In this document: one piece after another, positions 47,812-60,029 of the stretch
How positions within the stretch are numbered: the stretch's first letter is position 1
How the letters are laid out: each line of letters begins with the position of its first letter
Assembly: GCF_018446385.1 (NCBI RefSeq)
Contig: NC_056000.1
Location: forward strand, 33,455,511 to 33,519,510
Source: Zingiber officinale
Lineage: Eukaryota > Streptophyta > Magnoliopsida > Zingiberales > Zingiberaceae
Length of the DNA stretch: 64,000 nt
Reading direction: 5' to 3'
Notes under the pieces: model-generated
What the model saw: only the letters and a program-made list of their open reading frames with translations
Databases searched by the model: none
What the model was told of the DNA's origin: nothing
Made by a program: the position numbers and the translations under genes

Positions 47812-48672
47812 CCAAGGTTATTTTGATGTGATCAAACAAGTTAAGTTAGGTCCTGTTGTGTTTAACCCTGTGTCTAAATGTGCAGGAGCTTAGGAGCGCA
47901 GGAAGTCGAGCAAAAGACGCAGCTAGCGAGAAGGACGACACAGGAGAGAGCCGACGGGCTCAGTGCGTCTGAGAGACAAGGTGCTGCGGAAGAGTAGCGG
48001 GTAGATGAGATGGAGGTGCGCGACGTTTTCGAGGGACGAGAAGCCAGAGCGGAAGGTTGCTCGTGAAGGCCGGAAGTTAGGTTCGGGTGAGCCCTATTTC
48101 GGATGACCGAAATCACCCAAAGCGAGCGGAGCTGAGCGGAAGACCTGGACCGAGACGAGCAGAACCGGAACAAAGGGTCCGGACCGAAAAAGTCAACTAT
48201 GTTGACTTTGTGGGTCTGGGCGCCCAAAACTTGATTTTTATCATGATCGATGTGGATGTTGACCGACGCATCAGGGATAGAATTCTATCCCACTCCAAGC
48301 ACTTAGAACCCTTCCAGGCGCCTCGACCAAAATTATAAATACAGCCTTGGTCTAGAAGCTATAATAACAAGCATTCTTGTAACAACACTTGTACACGCTT
48401 TAGTTTCCATTTAACTTCTCATTTTTTGTGCTTCATTGCTATAAAGAGGCTTCTCCGCCTGAAGGAGATCTTTAGTACGCATTCACTTCCTTGGATTAAC
48501 AACCTCCCTAGTTGTAACCAAGTAAAACCTTTGAGCCTCTGTTTGTTTGATTTCTTTATTATTTTATACAAGTATTCGTTATTTAAGTTAATTGCTCGAG
48601 AAGGGTTTGTTTTTGTTTTAATTTATGCAAAGTTATTCAACTCCCCTTCTAGCTGGTCAACGGGTCACAACA
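47812..48672 (+). repeat. 5' LTR, 861 bp
   Basis: Starts TGTTGGTATTCCAAGG and ends CACAACA before the primer site. TATAAATA at 48334-48341 is a credible TATA box, about 20 bp after a CAGGCGCCT palindrome. Short frames over 47874-48338 are LTR artefacts. Confidence 0.85.
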
Positions 48673-48674
48673 AG

Positions 48675-48686
48675 TGGTATCAGATC
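48675..48686 (+). promoter_or_regulatory. Primer-binding site, tRNA-Met type
   Basis: TGGTATCAGATC two bases after the LTR end matches the common plant TGGTATCAGAGC site except for one base. Confidence 0.85.
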
Positions 48687-48740
48687 CAGGATGCTTCAGG
48701 AGGACTAACCGTCGATCGAAGCACCGAATCAATGGCCGGA

Positions 48741-49624
48741 CCAAGTATATACTAACCAAAGTTCAAGGAGGAGTTTGCTAGCTGGAAAAATCGAATGCCG
48801 GTATTGTTTAAAACCGACTTTGAATTACTTTTAATAATGAAGTTCAGTTTTGTAGCACCCGAGGGTAAGGAAAAATACCAGTGGACGAAGAAGGAATAGG
48901 CCAACTATGTGGCAAACGGCAAAGAAGAATTCTGTCTCCTGAGCATCCTTCCGCCACAAGAAGTCAACCGAATCGGCACTACAACTCAACAAAGGAGTTT
49001 TGAGAGAAGTTCCTTGAGCTACACGAAGGGACATCCGAAGCCAAGCTCGCGAGACGGGACTTACTTCGCAACCAGCTCACCAACTCGAAATTTGAAGACG
49101 ACAAAACGATTGCACATCTTTACTCGAGGATAAAGGAGCTCATCAACGGACTTTCAAATCTTGGAGAAAAGGTAAGTAATCGAGATTCGCTAAGGTACGT
49201 TCTTAATGCCTTACCTAGAAATACAAAATGGGCATCACTAGTAGATGCCTTCTATATCTCTAAGGACTTAGAATCTATTACCTTAGAAGAATTATTTTCA
49301 ACTTTTGAAGTGAATGAATCGAGATGTGCAGGTACAAAGGAGCTGAAGCACAACATCACCTTCAAGGCAACGAGAGACGAATATGAGTCGGAATCCTCTC
49401 TCGACGACAAAGAAATAGTAATGATGGTAAGACATTTTAAAAAGTTATTTAAATCAAGAAAAACTAACCATCCGCAGGGTAGAAAGAAAAGGACAATCAG
49501 ATGCTACCACTGCAATGAAGAAGGACACGTTAAGGACAACTGCCCTAAGCTAAGGAACAAGGATAAGGAAAAAGGAAAGAAGCTTGTCCAAACGAATAAG
49601 TACAAGACTTTAAAGGCGACGTGA
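48741..49624 (+). pseudogene. Copia-type gag with CCHC zinc knuckle, broken
   Basis: Gag packages the element RNA. Upstream pieces include FKEEFASWKNRM and VAPEGKEKYQW. From 49004 one frame runs to the stop at 49622-49624: FLELHEGTSEAKLARRDLL, a DDKTIAHLYSRIKEL segment, LRYVLNALPRNTKW, LEELFSTFEV and the zinc knuckle CYHCNEEGHVKDNC (C-x2-C-x4-H-x4-C, about 49503-49544). A TGA at 49001-49003 sits where the family has Trp before EKFLELHEG, and there are further stops upstream (TAG at about 48897). Gag is therefore not made intact from this copy. The post-knuckle acidic Ser-rich part continues past a stop at 49624. Confidence 0.85.
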
Positions 49625-49839
49625 GACGAAACGTCGTTCGAATTGGAAGTCGAGGCTTTCTCCGGGCTTGCGTTGATGGCAAGTCATCAAGACAAACACG
49701 AAGAAAGCTCTTCCAAAATGAGCATTAAGAGCATCGATGAAGGGGGAGCAACATCGGAAGAAAGTAGCAGTTCAGGGGAGCTACAGACAATGAGATCGAC
49801 AAGGTAAGTGAGGTACAATCTCTTCCTCCCGATAAAATA

Positions 49840-50141
49840 TTTAAATTCCTAAAATTTTTATCTAAAGATTGTTGTAAATTAGAAAAAAAAATTAAAGAAT
49901 TAAAAGTAATTTTAGTAAAATCTTGTCCATTAGAAGATTTTGATAAATTAAAACTAGAAAATAATAATTTACAAAAAGAAATAAAAAACTTGAAAAATCA
50001 TACATGCACATATAGTACAAGTTTTAGAAGATATAATTTGAACTGATTTTTTAAATATCACAAAGGACAAATTAGAAAAATTACAAAGAAATATGTTCCT
50101 AAAAAATATTTAATTAATCTAGTTGGCTGGAACCTATATTG
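49840..50141 (+). pseudogene. Coiled-coil tail of gag with conserved NLY end
   Basis: Lys/Leu/Asn-rich heptad-like stretch (KLENNNLQKEIKNLKNH), a stop at about 50042, then KKYVPKKYLINLVGWNLY. Same order as at 1-260. Confidence 0.6.
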
Positions 50142-50865
50142 AGTTTCAAAGTCTTGTTTAACTTGAACTTTAATTTGACTAGCGCTTTCAGCGAGAAAAT
50201 TAGACGTTTAATTTCCTTATGCGGCTTTGTCTAGAAAGTGGTTGATAATCCAATAACTAAGAAGGCCTAGTGTCTCGCCACAGCCTGGAAGTCAAATATT
50301 GAAATAAAATGTTTAATTGACTAACTGATAAAACATTAAAATTGAAATTAGATAATGCTTTGAATAGTTAATCAATTTTTTTTGGAAAATTCTTAAATTT
50401 TTCTATGCAAATTTGTTTAACTTAATTTTTTTTACTTAAAGTTTCTTTTAAGTTATTTCTTTTACCAAAATGTATTTTATATGTTGCTCAAATTTTTTAA
50501 CTTAGAATTTTTTTTTATTACTTAGAAATTTTTTAAGACTTGAAGTTTCTTGTATAAGTAGTAGATTTACTTTATCAAAATTTCTACAAAATTAGTTTTT
50601 GAAAATTTGTTTAAACTGAGGAATTTATTGGTTGTTTCTCAAAATCAGAGTTGTATAAACGTTACCCTTAGATTTTTTGTTGTACCCCATTTTTTACGTG
50701 ATCAAAGGGGGAGAAGAGAGAATTAAGTCTAGGAAAGGTAGCTTAAAATTTTTGTTAACTTAAAATTTTTTCCTTTTTGCACATTATTGCAAAAATTTAT
50801 TGTTCTAAATTTATAGTTATTTACTCTATCTTAACTTGGGTTGCTTATATCAAAAAGGAGAAGAT
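50142..50865 (+). mobile_element. Non-coding 3' internal region of the TR-GAG element
   Basis: T-rich, no frame. GATCAAAGGGGGAGAA near 50700 and CAAAAAGGAGAAGAT at 50851-50865 are polypurine-like; the latter abuts the LTR. It parallels 261-831. Confidence 0.6.
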
Positions 50866-52296
50866 TGTTGGTACCCCAAGGTTATTTTGATGTGATCAAA
50901 CAAGTTAAGTTAGGTCATGTTGTGTTTAACCGTGTCTCTAAGTGTGCAGGAGCTTAAGAGCACAGGAAGTCGAGCAAAACATGTAGCTAGCGAGAAGGAT
51001 GACACGGGAGAGAGTCGACAGGCTCGGTGTGTATGAGGGACGAGGTGTTGCGGAAGAGTGCATGGACGAACGAGAAGGAGGCGCACGACATTTCTGAGGG
51101 ACGAGAAGTCGGAGCGGAAGGTTGCTCGAGAAAGCTGGAAGTTGGGTTCGAGTGAGCCCTATTCCAAATGGCCGCAATCATCCAAGCGAGCGGAGTCGGA
51201 GCGGAAGACCAAGACCGAGGCGAGTAGAACCAGAGCAAAGGGTCCGGATAGAAAAACTCAACTATGTTGACTTTGTGGGTCAGGGCACCCGAAACCTGAT
51301 TTTTCTCATGATCGACGTGGACGTTGACTAACGTATCGGGGATAGAATTCTATCCCACTCCAGGCACTTGGAACCCTTCTAGGCGTCCCGACCAAGGCTA
51401 TAAATACAGCCTTGGTCTAGAAGCTATATTAATAAGCATTCTTGTAACAACACTAGTACACGTTTTAGTTTCCATTTAGCTTCTCATTTTCTGTGTTTCA
51501 TTGCTGTAAAGAGGCTTCTCCATCTGAAGGAGATCTTTAGTGTGCATTCACTTCCTTGGATTAACAACCTCCCCGGTTGTAACCAAGTAAAACCTCCGAG
51601 CCTCTGTCTGTTTGACTTCTTTGTTATTTTATGCAAGTGTTCGTTATTTAAGTTAATTGTCCGAGAAGTAGGGGTGAGCAGTCAACCCGCCAAACTGACC
51701 AACCCGCTTATACCGACCCGAACCGAACCAAAAAAAAATCCACCGAATATAGAGTCGGATGTAGGGTCCTGATATTACATTATCCGATCTAGTAGGGCCG
51801 AACAGTTTTTTATCCCAATAACCGAACCAACCTGATCCACGATCACCCCTAGTTGTAACAACTGCTATCGATAAGTTGCTACACGTTGTAGTAGCTATTT
51901 CGGATAAGCTACTATACGTTGTAGTAGTTATTGCCAATAAGCTGCTACATGTTGTAGCAGCGACTGACGATTAGCTACTACAAAGTGAATGAGTAATGTC
52001 TATTATCATTTTAAAATATTTTATTTTTTATTATTTTATATTTATATTTTATATTTCATTGGATATAGGATCGGATATCCAAATAACTGACAATCCGTCG
52101 GATATCTGATACATAATAACCGCCAGATATAGGGTCGGATGTAGGTCCTAATATTGTATTATTTGATCTAGTAGGGCCGGATAGTTTTTTATCCTAATAA
52201 CCGAACCAACCCGATCCGCGATTACCCCTATCGAGAAGGATTTTTTTTGTTTTAATTTGTGTAGGACCATTCAACCCCCCTTATAGCCGGCCAACA
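50866..52296 (+). repeat. 3' LTR, 1431 bp including a MITE
   Basis: Starts TGTTGGTACCCC and ends GGCCAACA. Subtracting the MITE (562 bp) and one 8-bp target copy gives 861 bp, equal to the 5' LTR. TATAAATA is at 51399-51406. Confidence 0.85.
51669..52230. mobile_element. hAT-type MITE in the 3' LTR, 562 bp
   Basis: Ends TAGGGGTGAGC and CGATTACCCCTA are inverted copies. Flanking 8-mers CCGAGAAG (51661-51668) and TCGAGAAG (52231-52238) match at seven of eight bases. The 5' LTR has the uninterrupted CTCGAGAAGG site. It contains repeated GTAGCAGCTAC-like palindromes at 51855-51985. Confidence 0.88.
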
Positions 52297-53955
52297 ATGT
52301 AACCTTTAGAATATATATTGACTTTTTAACTCTACATATTTAATTTTGTTAACGTTCAACAATGTAACCTTCTGCTTGTGCCATATAGATTTCCTTATCA
52401 AGCTTATCATGAAATAAAAATATTTTTTTGCATTCATTTGATGTAATTTCAAGTCAAAATGTGCTAGTATAGCTAAAATAACACGAATTGATATAAATTT
52501 CACAACAAGAGAAAATATCTTTTCAAATCAATACCCTCTAGTTGGGTATATCCTTTTACAACTAGATGACTTTGTATATATCAATTAATATCATTGATCC
52601 ATCTACTTTCCTTTTAATTTTGAGAATCCACTTATATTCAATAGCCTTTCGGTCTGGAGAAAGATCGACTAATTTTCAAACTTGATTCTTTTTCATAGAC
52701 TTCATTTCTTTAGTCATTATATATTTTTTTTACTTTTCTCTAATTGAGCATCTCAATGCTTCCACAACTGTTTGAGGTTCTTCATCCTCAATTGGGAGAA
52801 TCATAAATTTTTTATTCTCAATATCAAACTTTTTTCGAGGAATAATCTTACGACTACTTCTTCGTAAGTTGCACTATTGAGTAATCATCTAATTAATTGA
52901 CAAATCACTCCCATTGGTTAACTATATTCGAGCATCCCTTATGATACCTAGTTTATTGATAAAGTATCATCCTCTTCCTCTTTTGCAAATAAAGGAATAG
53001 TTTTATCAACATCACATATCATTGGGAACTCAGTTTCGAGGAAAGTGACATCTCTCGACTTTATTTCCGAGATGCTTTCATTTTATTGCTCACCAATAAA
53101 AATATAATTCTTGGAGGTATTAGAATATCTTACAAAGATACACTTTTTACTCTTGGATCTTAATTTTTTATATTTGTGAGTCTTATCATAAATATAGATA
53201 GGTGACCCCAAGGTCTCAAATTACTCAAATATGAATTTCTATCTATCCAACTTTCATATGGAGTAGATAGTACAAATTTAGAAAGCACTCGATTAAATAT
53301 ATAGGTTACTGCTAATAATGCATATCCTCAATAGAAAATTGACAAATTAGGTTGAGCCATTTTGCTATAGAGTTCATTAAATTGTTAGTTCTCTAATATT
53401 CTCTTTATCATTACACATTGTCTTGAACTAATTAGACAAATATTCACCCCCATAGTCAAATATATAAGGTTTTAACCTTATGATCCAATTGATTATCAAC
53501 TTTATTCAAATAACGTTTAATTGCTTCAATTTTATGAGAAATCAAATATACATGACCAAAACGTATATAATAATCAATAAATGTAATGAAATATGAACCT
53601 CTATATCTAGCCTTCACATTCACCGAGCCATAAATATCCAAATAAATTAATTAAAATGGAGATTCCACTCTAATAGTTTTACCAAATGATTTCTTAGTTG
53701 CTTTTAAATAAGACAACGCTCACATATAGACAAGTTAATCTTAAAATGAGCACCTTGTAGATCTTCTTTAGCTAATCTATTCATTTATTCTTATCCAATA
53801 TGCCCTAATCTACCATGTTAAACTTGAACATTAATATCAACATCACCAGTTAGAGCAATATTTGAAAAATAATCATCAATACCATAATTAATGTTAGGTT
53901 TTACATTAAGAACCATGAAATCATTTGTTAAAAAAATCATATTCAATTAACACAG
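52297..53955 (-). pseudogene. Copia pol relic: integrase to start of reverse transcriptase
   Basis: Minus strand, high to low: an integrase core piece (MDIYGSVNVKARYRGSYFIT, about 53600), then RT entry motifs (MKSMKKNQV, DLSPDRKAIEYKWILKIKRK at about 52660) and FSLVVKFISIRVILAI with HFDLKLHQMNAKK (about 52430-52500). Stops are frequent. It is cut at 52297 by the TR-GAG LTR. It belongs with the LTR at 55189-55762. Confidence 0.8.
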
Positions 53956-55188
53956 AGTTATTGAGAAGTTCTATACACCTATTGTAAAATCTTAAATAGT
54001 ATCCCAATTCAAGAAGATAAGTTACATTAACCAAATTTTATCAAATTTTAGGAGTATAAAGGACACCATGTAGAACTAAGGTACATCCACCATATAGGTT
54101 GAATTTACATGTGTCAACTCCTTGGACTTCAATCCTTGAATTAATTCCCACATATTAGATAAACTGCTAAAAACTGAGCTAAATTCAGTTACCAATCGAT
54201 TGGTATTAGATACCAATCAATTGACACCCTTATTAATCGATCAAGAATGGATGTGAATCAATTCACACGCATGCCAATCGATTGAATACGCATGAATCAA
54301 TCCACTGATTTTTCAGAAGGCCTTTGTTTGCTCGTTCATCCACCCTAATTGATCAACTGATTGATTTGACGAATATCAATCGATTCGCCAATCGATTCAA
54401 AGATCTTCTATGGACAACCCAGTGAATGCCAATCAATTAGCTGATCGATTGGTGAAACTCAATAGATCAACCGATCGATTGATGAACCCCAATAGATCAG
54501 TTGATCAATTCAGAAGCTCTATATTAACTTCCTTACAAACTTCAATTGATTGACTAATCGATTGGTAAACACCAATCAATTAGCCAATCGATTTAGAAGC
54601 TCTATGTTGACTTCCAACAATTCCAAAATTGATTGCCTACTCATGGTGATCGATTGATGAACTTGAATCATCACCCAATCACTTTGGGACCTTTATCATG
54701 ATCAAACAATCCCAATCGATTGACTTCTCATGCTGATCGATTAGTAAACACCAATTGATCAACTAATAGATTCTGGACCCCTCTGTTCACGAACTTAGGT
54801 ATCCCAATCGATTCAACCTTACGTCAATCGATTGGTAAATACCAATCTATCAAATGATCGATTTGGGAAGCTTCTGTTCATGAATTCATGATTCTCAATC
54901 AATTAGGAACCTTCCCAATCGATTGATATAAGAAGAATTTAACTTTTGAACGTAAATTTTAGCCCTAAAATCGCGCCACCAATCATGTTCTTCGTGGATA
55001 ATGTGAAAAACTTGATTTATAGGTTAAATCATAATCTATCTATGCTACATTCAATGAATATACATTAATTTCGCTCATATATATGTAATGAAATGTAAAA
55101 ATTGATGTATATGAGCCCCAAAACATTGAAAAATAATCTTTATGCCTTAAAAACTAATAATAAGCTAATCTCAAGCTCTGATACCAAT
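53956..55188 (-). mobile_element. Copia leader and early pol, second copy
   Basis: Colinear with 21167-22405. The primer-binding complement GCTCTGATACCA is at 55175-55186. No frame is intact. Confidence 0.7.
54180..54930. repeat. Array of CAATCGATTGG-type palindromes, second copy
   Basis: Matches 21400-22150 unit by unit, with a few changed palindromes (for example CACTGATTTTTCAG at 54303 where the first copy keeps CACCGATCGATTCAG). Confidence 0.85.
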
Positions 55189-55762
55189 TATAAGAGTTGC
55201 AATATATCATACATGAACTAAAGGATGCATCTACAACAAGATTTAACTAATATTAATCTCTAAAGCATAATAGAAAATCAAAATAATAGCTAGCACAAGC
55301 TGATCTGAATCCATCGTAAAGCTATCACTTCTTACTTGTCGCCAAAGTTACTACTAGTGAGGAATGGTCTTCTACAGGAGTGGACGGTGGCAATCCTTAA
55401 TTCTCTCTCGATGAGGAAGAGGAGGTTAAAGAAACTCTTAAACATACCCTAATTCATGAGCATCTTCCTTTATATACCAAGACCATCTTATATGTATTAT
55501 CCACCTTAAATCTCATCTATCATTAACAGTATATCAATGTTGATGAGCCAGGTTTTGGATTTACACATTGAATCCATATCTATTTAATCCAAACCTTTTT
55601 AATATGCATTAAAACATTAGATCACTTAATTGAGTTTAGTTACTTTAATGACAATTAATTGTGTGTATATTAATCAAGTGTAAGCCCACCTTATGGAGAT
55701 TAAGTCCATTCATATGGACTCAATTGGATTTAATCCACCCATGTGGATTTAATCCTACATCA
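55189..55762 (-). repeat. 5' LTR of the minus-strand copia element, second copy
   Basis: 574 bp, matching 22406-22978. The plus-strand start is TATAAGAG here, where the first copy keeps TGTAAGAG. Confidence 0.75.
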
Positions 55763-56150
55763 TGTTCTTATGAAGATCTTGAATGAGATGGTTTTGAACT
55801 CTTCATTTAAATTCTGGTGTGGAGACTTATATTTAAAGCCTTATCACTATGGCTAGCTCTATGGCAATAATTTGGGTAAAAATGGTTTTCAAATGTAATG
55901 GATCCAATTTTTTTTGTTTACAGTGAATATTCCATTGACCGTTTTGAAGTTTTGACGAGTGCATTATAGATCATAGATAAGAGGAGCTTTGGTGCAATAG
56001 TAAGATTGTTATTATATGACTTGATAGTCATATATTTGAATGGTAGAAATAATCTTTTTACAATACAGGATAAGAGTGCATATAGAAAATTTAATGTGGT
56101 CCAATCCTTCCTAATTGGGTCGGTTCTAGTTCAAGTCCAAAATCTCGATT
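55763..56150 (+). pseudogene. SDR relic A', 3' flank only
   Basis: Second copy of 22979-23350, same order of markers. Confidence 0.6.
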
Positions 56151-56314
56151 ACTTTCGACTTTAATTCTTCAATTTTAATAGAAGAAGGCTTCATGTTGAA
56201 ACAAGAAGAATATAAGTATCTTTTTGTGATAAACAATATGACTTTTTGCTATCTAGAAATAAAAATATTATCGAATAATTTTGTTGATGAATATGGATTT
56301 GTTTGTTGTGGCAA

Positions 56315-56489
56315 TTGGTGCAAGATGAGGAATTTATAACAAGCGAGAATCATCGCGTATCTCTTAGGAGTTTCAAGGAGCCGGAGGATGTGGCCGATAG
56401 TGTCACCCCCTTTGACTCCCTCATCTTGCTAAGTGAATGGTCAAGTCATCCTTGTCGATAGAGGTCGAATTGTGAACGGAAATCACTAA
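56315..56489 (+). pseudogene. SDR relic B': decayed last exon
   Basis: 175 bp, matching 23531-23705 including the CAA in place of the CAG acceptor and the same net 2-base loss. Not translatable. Confidence 0.85.
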
Positions 56490-56528
56490 ATAGCTAAGGA
56501 GATCTTTGACTAAGGTGGTGTTTGGAAT

Positions 56529-59500
56529 AAGGGGCGAAGCCACCCTTTGGCTAGGCTTGGCTCCAACCCCACTTATTTTTTTAAAAAAAAATAATAGCTT
56601 TTGATTTTATTTTTATTAGCCCCACCTATTAATATCTTTTTATTTAAAAAAAAAGCATTTCAACTAAAACCTAGCCCAAGGATGACTCCGCCGCCTCCCC
56701 CTTCTAATTTTCGACTGATTGCCACTGAAAGACTATCGAAAAGGGTGTTTGATCCTAACCTAGATCGTATTACATTGATTTGTGGTTTAAATCAAAATAT
56801 TTGAGCAAGAAATGGTGAAAAACAAACCCACCCTAGTTCACGCATGTCATATGTGAGTTGTTCTCCTTCAGTTCCTATCACTTCCCCAGTGATTTATGAG
56901 AGTTAAACTCAAAGGTCAAACCCTAGGAAGATATTGACGAGACCCGATTGTGATTGCCGCCTCCCTTCAAGTTTCCTGCAATAATTTGGGCAAAACCACC
57001 ATGTGACCACCTTACTCTAACTCAAATTGATTTTGCTTCATTTTTTAGGAGTTTTCAACTCTATTCCAAACCCTTGGTTTGGCCTTTTAGGGTGTCGATT
57101 GTTAGAAATTTTGTCCGCTCAATTTAGCTGCTATTTTGAGAGTTTTGAAGTTTTATTCCAACTTGTGTTGTTAAATTTCCGGCTACCTCGAGTGAAAATT
57201 TTACCCATTTGATTTAGTTCAATTTTATACTCATAAATCATGCTAGTATTGTTTATTAGTTGGTTTATTATTGTAGGCTCTGAAATTGTACAACTTTGAG
57301 ATAAAATTTGAAAATTCTAAAATTATTTTGAATATTTATTTGTGATTATTTGAGTTGCGATAATATTTGACAATAATGTTTATGAATTTTCAAATTTTTT
57401 TTTTTAACCTAAAAAAATTTATTGTTGTGAATTTTCATGAAAATAATCCATTGGTTGCGATATTTGAGAATTATTAATGTTAAAATTATTATTGGTCTTT
57501 ATTGTGATTTTTTCTAGTTAGAAATAATCAAAAATAAATAATTATTAAATTTGGAAAATAATTCTTCATTAGGTATTTTTTAGATTATTAGATTTTTCTA
57601 ATCAGTTAATCTATGCATTTATTCACTTAAATATAGGAAACTTAGGGAATGAAGTTTTTGTCATCTCATTTTTTAAACCAAAAGAGTAGACATCAACAAG
57701 TCTGTAACATTCTCCATCCAATATTGATATATCAAATTTCAATAACCAGCAACCTAGCAAATCTTCTGAAGTTGATGTTGATGTCAATTCTCTTAAACCT
57801 AATCCAACATTACGTACTTTGATATGGAAATATCCTATCAATAAAAGAATGAAATTAGATTATCTTATTTTAAGATGGGTCATATCAACCTATTGAGAAT
57901 GAGTATTCATCGACCAAATTTGAAAATCAGAATTGGTGATTCTAAAGTCATTTGTTTAAGAAATTTATTTGGTTTTCTTACTCTCCTTCAAAAGATATTG
58001 CATTTTTTTTACTTTCCATGTTTCTTGTTTGAACATAAGCATCCTCACAATCCTACATTTATGATAGATAGATTTAAATATTGGAAGTAAATTAATGATG
58101 GGAATGGATGCACATTTTTTATGCATATAGGATATAATACTTCACCACATAACAATGTTGTGGAATATCTTGATAATTTGATGAATAAACCTTATCATAT
58201 TGACAAAGCGAATGCACAATCTTTAGAAGAAAATCAAAAGGACAGATTGCAAGCATGTGTATTTAGAGGGCATGATGAATCTCCATCTTCTAATAATCAT
58301 AAAAATTTTATCGAGATGATAAAATTTATGAAAAATATGAATGAAAGTATTGGGGATATAGTCTTGGAGAAAGCTCAAAAAAAAAATGCAAAGTATACTT
58401 CTCAATATATTCAGAAAGATATATGTTTTGAATATTTTTATCAACCAAGTGAGAACAAGATTCATAAAAAAAATCAGGGATGCATAATTCTATATTTTAG
58501 TTGATGAAGCAAGAGATACATCTAACAATAAGCAGCTTACTATTGTATTAAGATATTTGGATGTTGATGGCTTTTTATGAGAGTTATTCTTTGTCATTGT
58601 ACATTTGACTAATATAACTACTGCAACATTTGAAAAAGAAATATCTAATGTTCTTGGTCATTATAACTGGTATATCCACAACATGCAGGGACAGGGATAT
58701 TACAGTGCTAAATATGCATGACTCTTGGAATGAATTATAAGCTCATTTCTTGAAAGATTATTCATGTACATATTATGTATATTGCTTCGCTCATCGACTT
58801 CAGCTAGCATTAGTACAACTGTTGAAAAAGAGGTATTCATTTGATCATTCTTTTTAAAATTGAATTCCATTTGTAATCTCATTAGCACATCTTCTAAACA
58901 TCATGCTGAGTTACATTCTGCTCAAAGAATTGAAGTTGTGCATATGATAGCTACTGGTGAACATACCGGTAGAGGATGTAATCAAATTGAAAATTTATTA
59001 TGGCTTGGAAAGACTCGTTGGAGTTATAATTTTGACTCAATTTGTAGTATAATTGATATGTTTAGCTATATAATTACCAGGCTAGAAAATATGGTGGATG
59101 ATGGGTCTTCAAACTACATCCATGGTGAAGCTAGTGGTTTGTTGATTGCAATAAAATCTATTGATTTCAAATTCATATTACACTTGATGTAAAAGATAAT
59201 GGGAATAACAAATCTACTTTGTCAAGCATTGCATGAGAAAATCTCTAGATACTTTAAATTAATGGACTATATTTTAACTACTAAAACTTTGCTTCATATT
59301 TTGAGAGAAGAAGGATTTGTTCTTCTACTTAGTTATTTGAAAGAAGTTTGTGCCAAGAATGACATTGAGATATCTCACATGAAATCTAATTATAAATCTA
59401 TTACAAGTCATTCTTGTTAACAAAATGACCCAATCGCAATTGACCATCACTATCAATTTGATGTATCTACTATTGTAATTAGGGGTGGAACTAGGATATT

Positions 59501-59595
59501 GATTTAGTATAGACAACAATATAAAATAATAAATAAAGGAAAAAAACAAAATCTTATAATCATAAAAACATTACAAAATAATTACCTTACAATTG
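56529..59595 (+). mobile_element. Outer hAT element, second copy, truncated on the right
   Basis: Left target TTTGGAAT at 56521-56528 and terminus AAGGGGCGAAGC as in the first copy. The inner hAT left end (TAGGGGTGGAACTAGG) is present from about 59481. Homology ends at about 59595 inside the inner element, so the right part of both elements is missing. Confidence 0.82.
57650..59420 (+). pseudogene. hAT-family transposase relic, second copy
   Basis: Same motifs as 24860-26640: FRGHDESPSSNNHKNF, DEARDTSNN, WLGKTRW and the HLM stop. It has its own small indels, for example a lengthened A-run near 58380 and an extra codon pair at about 58420. No intact frame. Confidence 0.8.
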
Positions 59596-60029
59596 TTATT
59601 AAAATATTTTTAATTGTTATACCTACTCTACTCTAAGAAATTTATTTAACTTTTTATAAGAAGTATACTGAACGAATAATTAATAAATGTGGGTGACATT
59701 TATTAGGATAGGCCGTTCAACTGTTTCGTATCAAATTTGGACACGTCATTAGAAATCAAAGAAGCCAGCTATATACCCAAAAGACTTTTCCAAATGGATT
59801 ATATTTTTTATTCATAATTTGTAGTATTTATTATGAATCACGTGGCTATCGATCGAATAGATTCCATCAATTGTATCACGTGGCTATTGTCCCACGAAAT
59901 GCCTAATTTGTCAGAGGATGGTATATTAAAATGAAATAAAAAATTTATTCTCGATGATTATATATTTTGCGAAAAAAAATTTCCTCGCACCATCTAATTA
60001 ATTTGACAGTCAATTATTAAATTAATTTT

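Larger units (their letters stand above)
47812..52296 (+). mobile_element. Gag-only LTR retrotransposon (TR-GAG type)
   Basis: LTRs at 47812-48672 and 50866-52296, primer-binding site at 48675, a broken gag at 48741-49624 and a coiled-coil tail, a polypurine tract at about 50855-50865, and no protease, integrase or reverse transcriptase. This is the layout of the non-autonomous class called TR-GAG. The flanking 5-mers AGTAC and ATGTA do not match, so the two ends may not come from one insertion, or the flank was rearranged. Confidence 0.82.
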
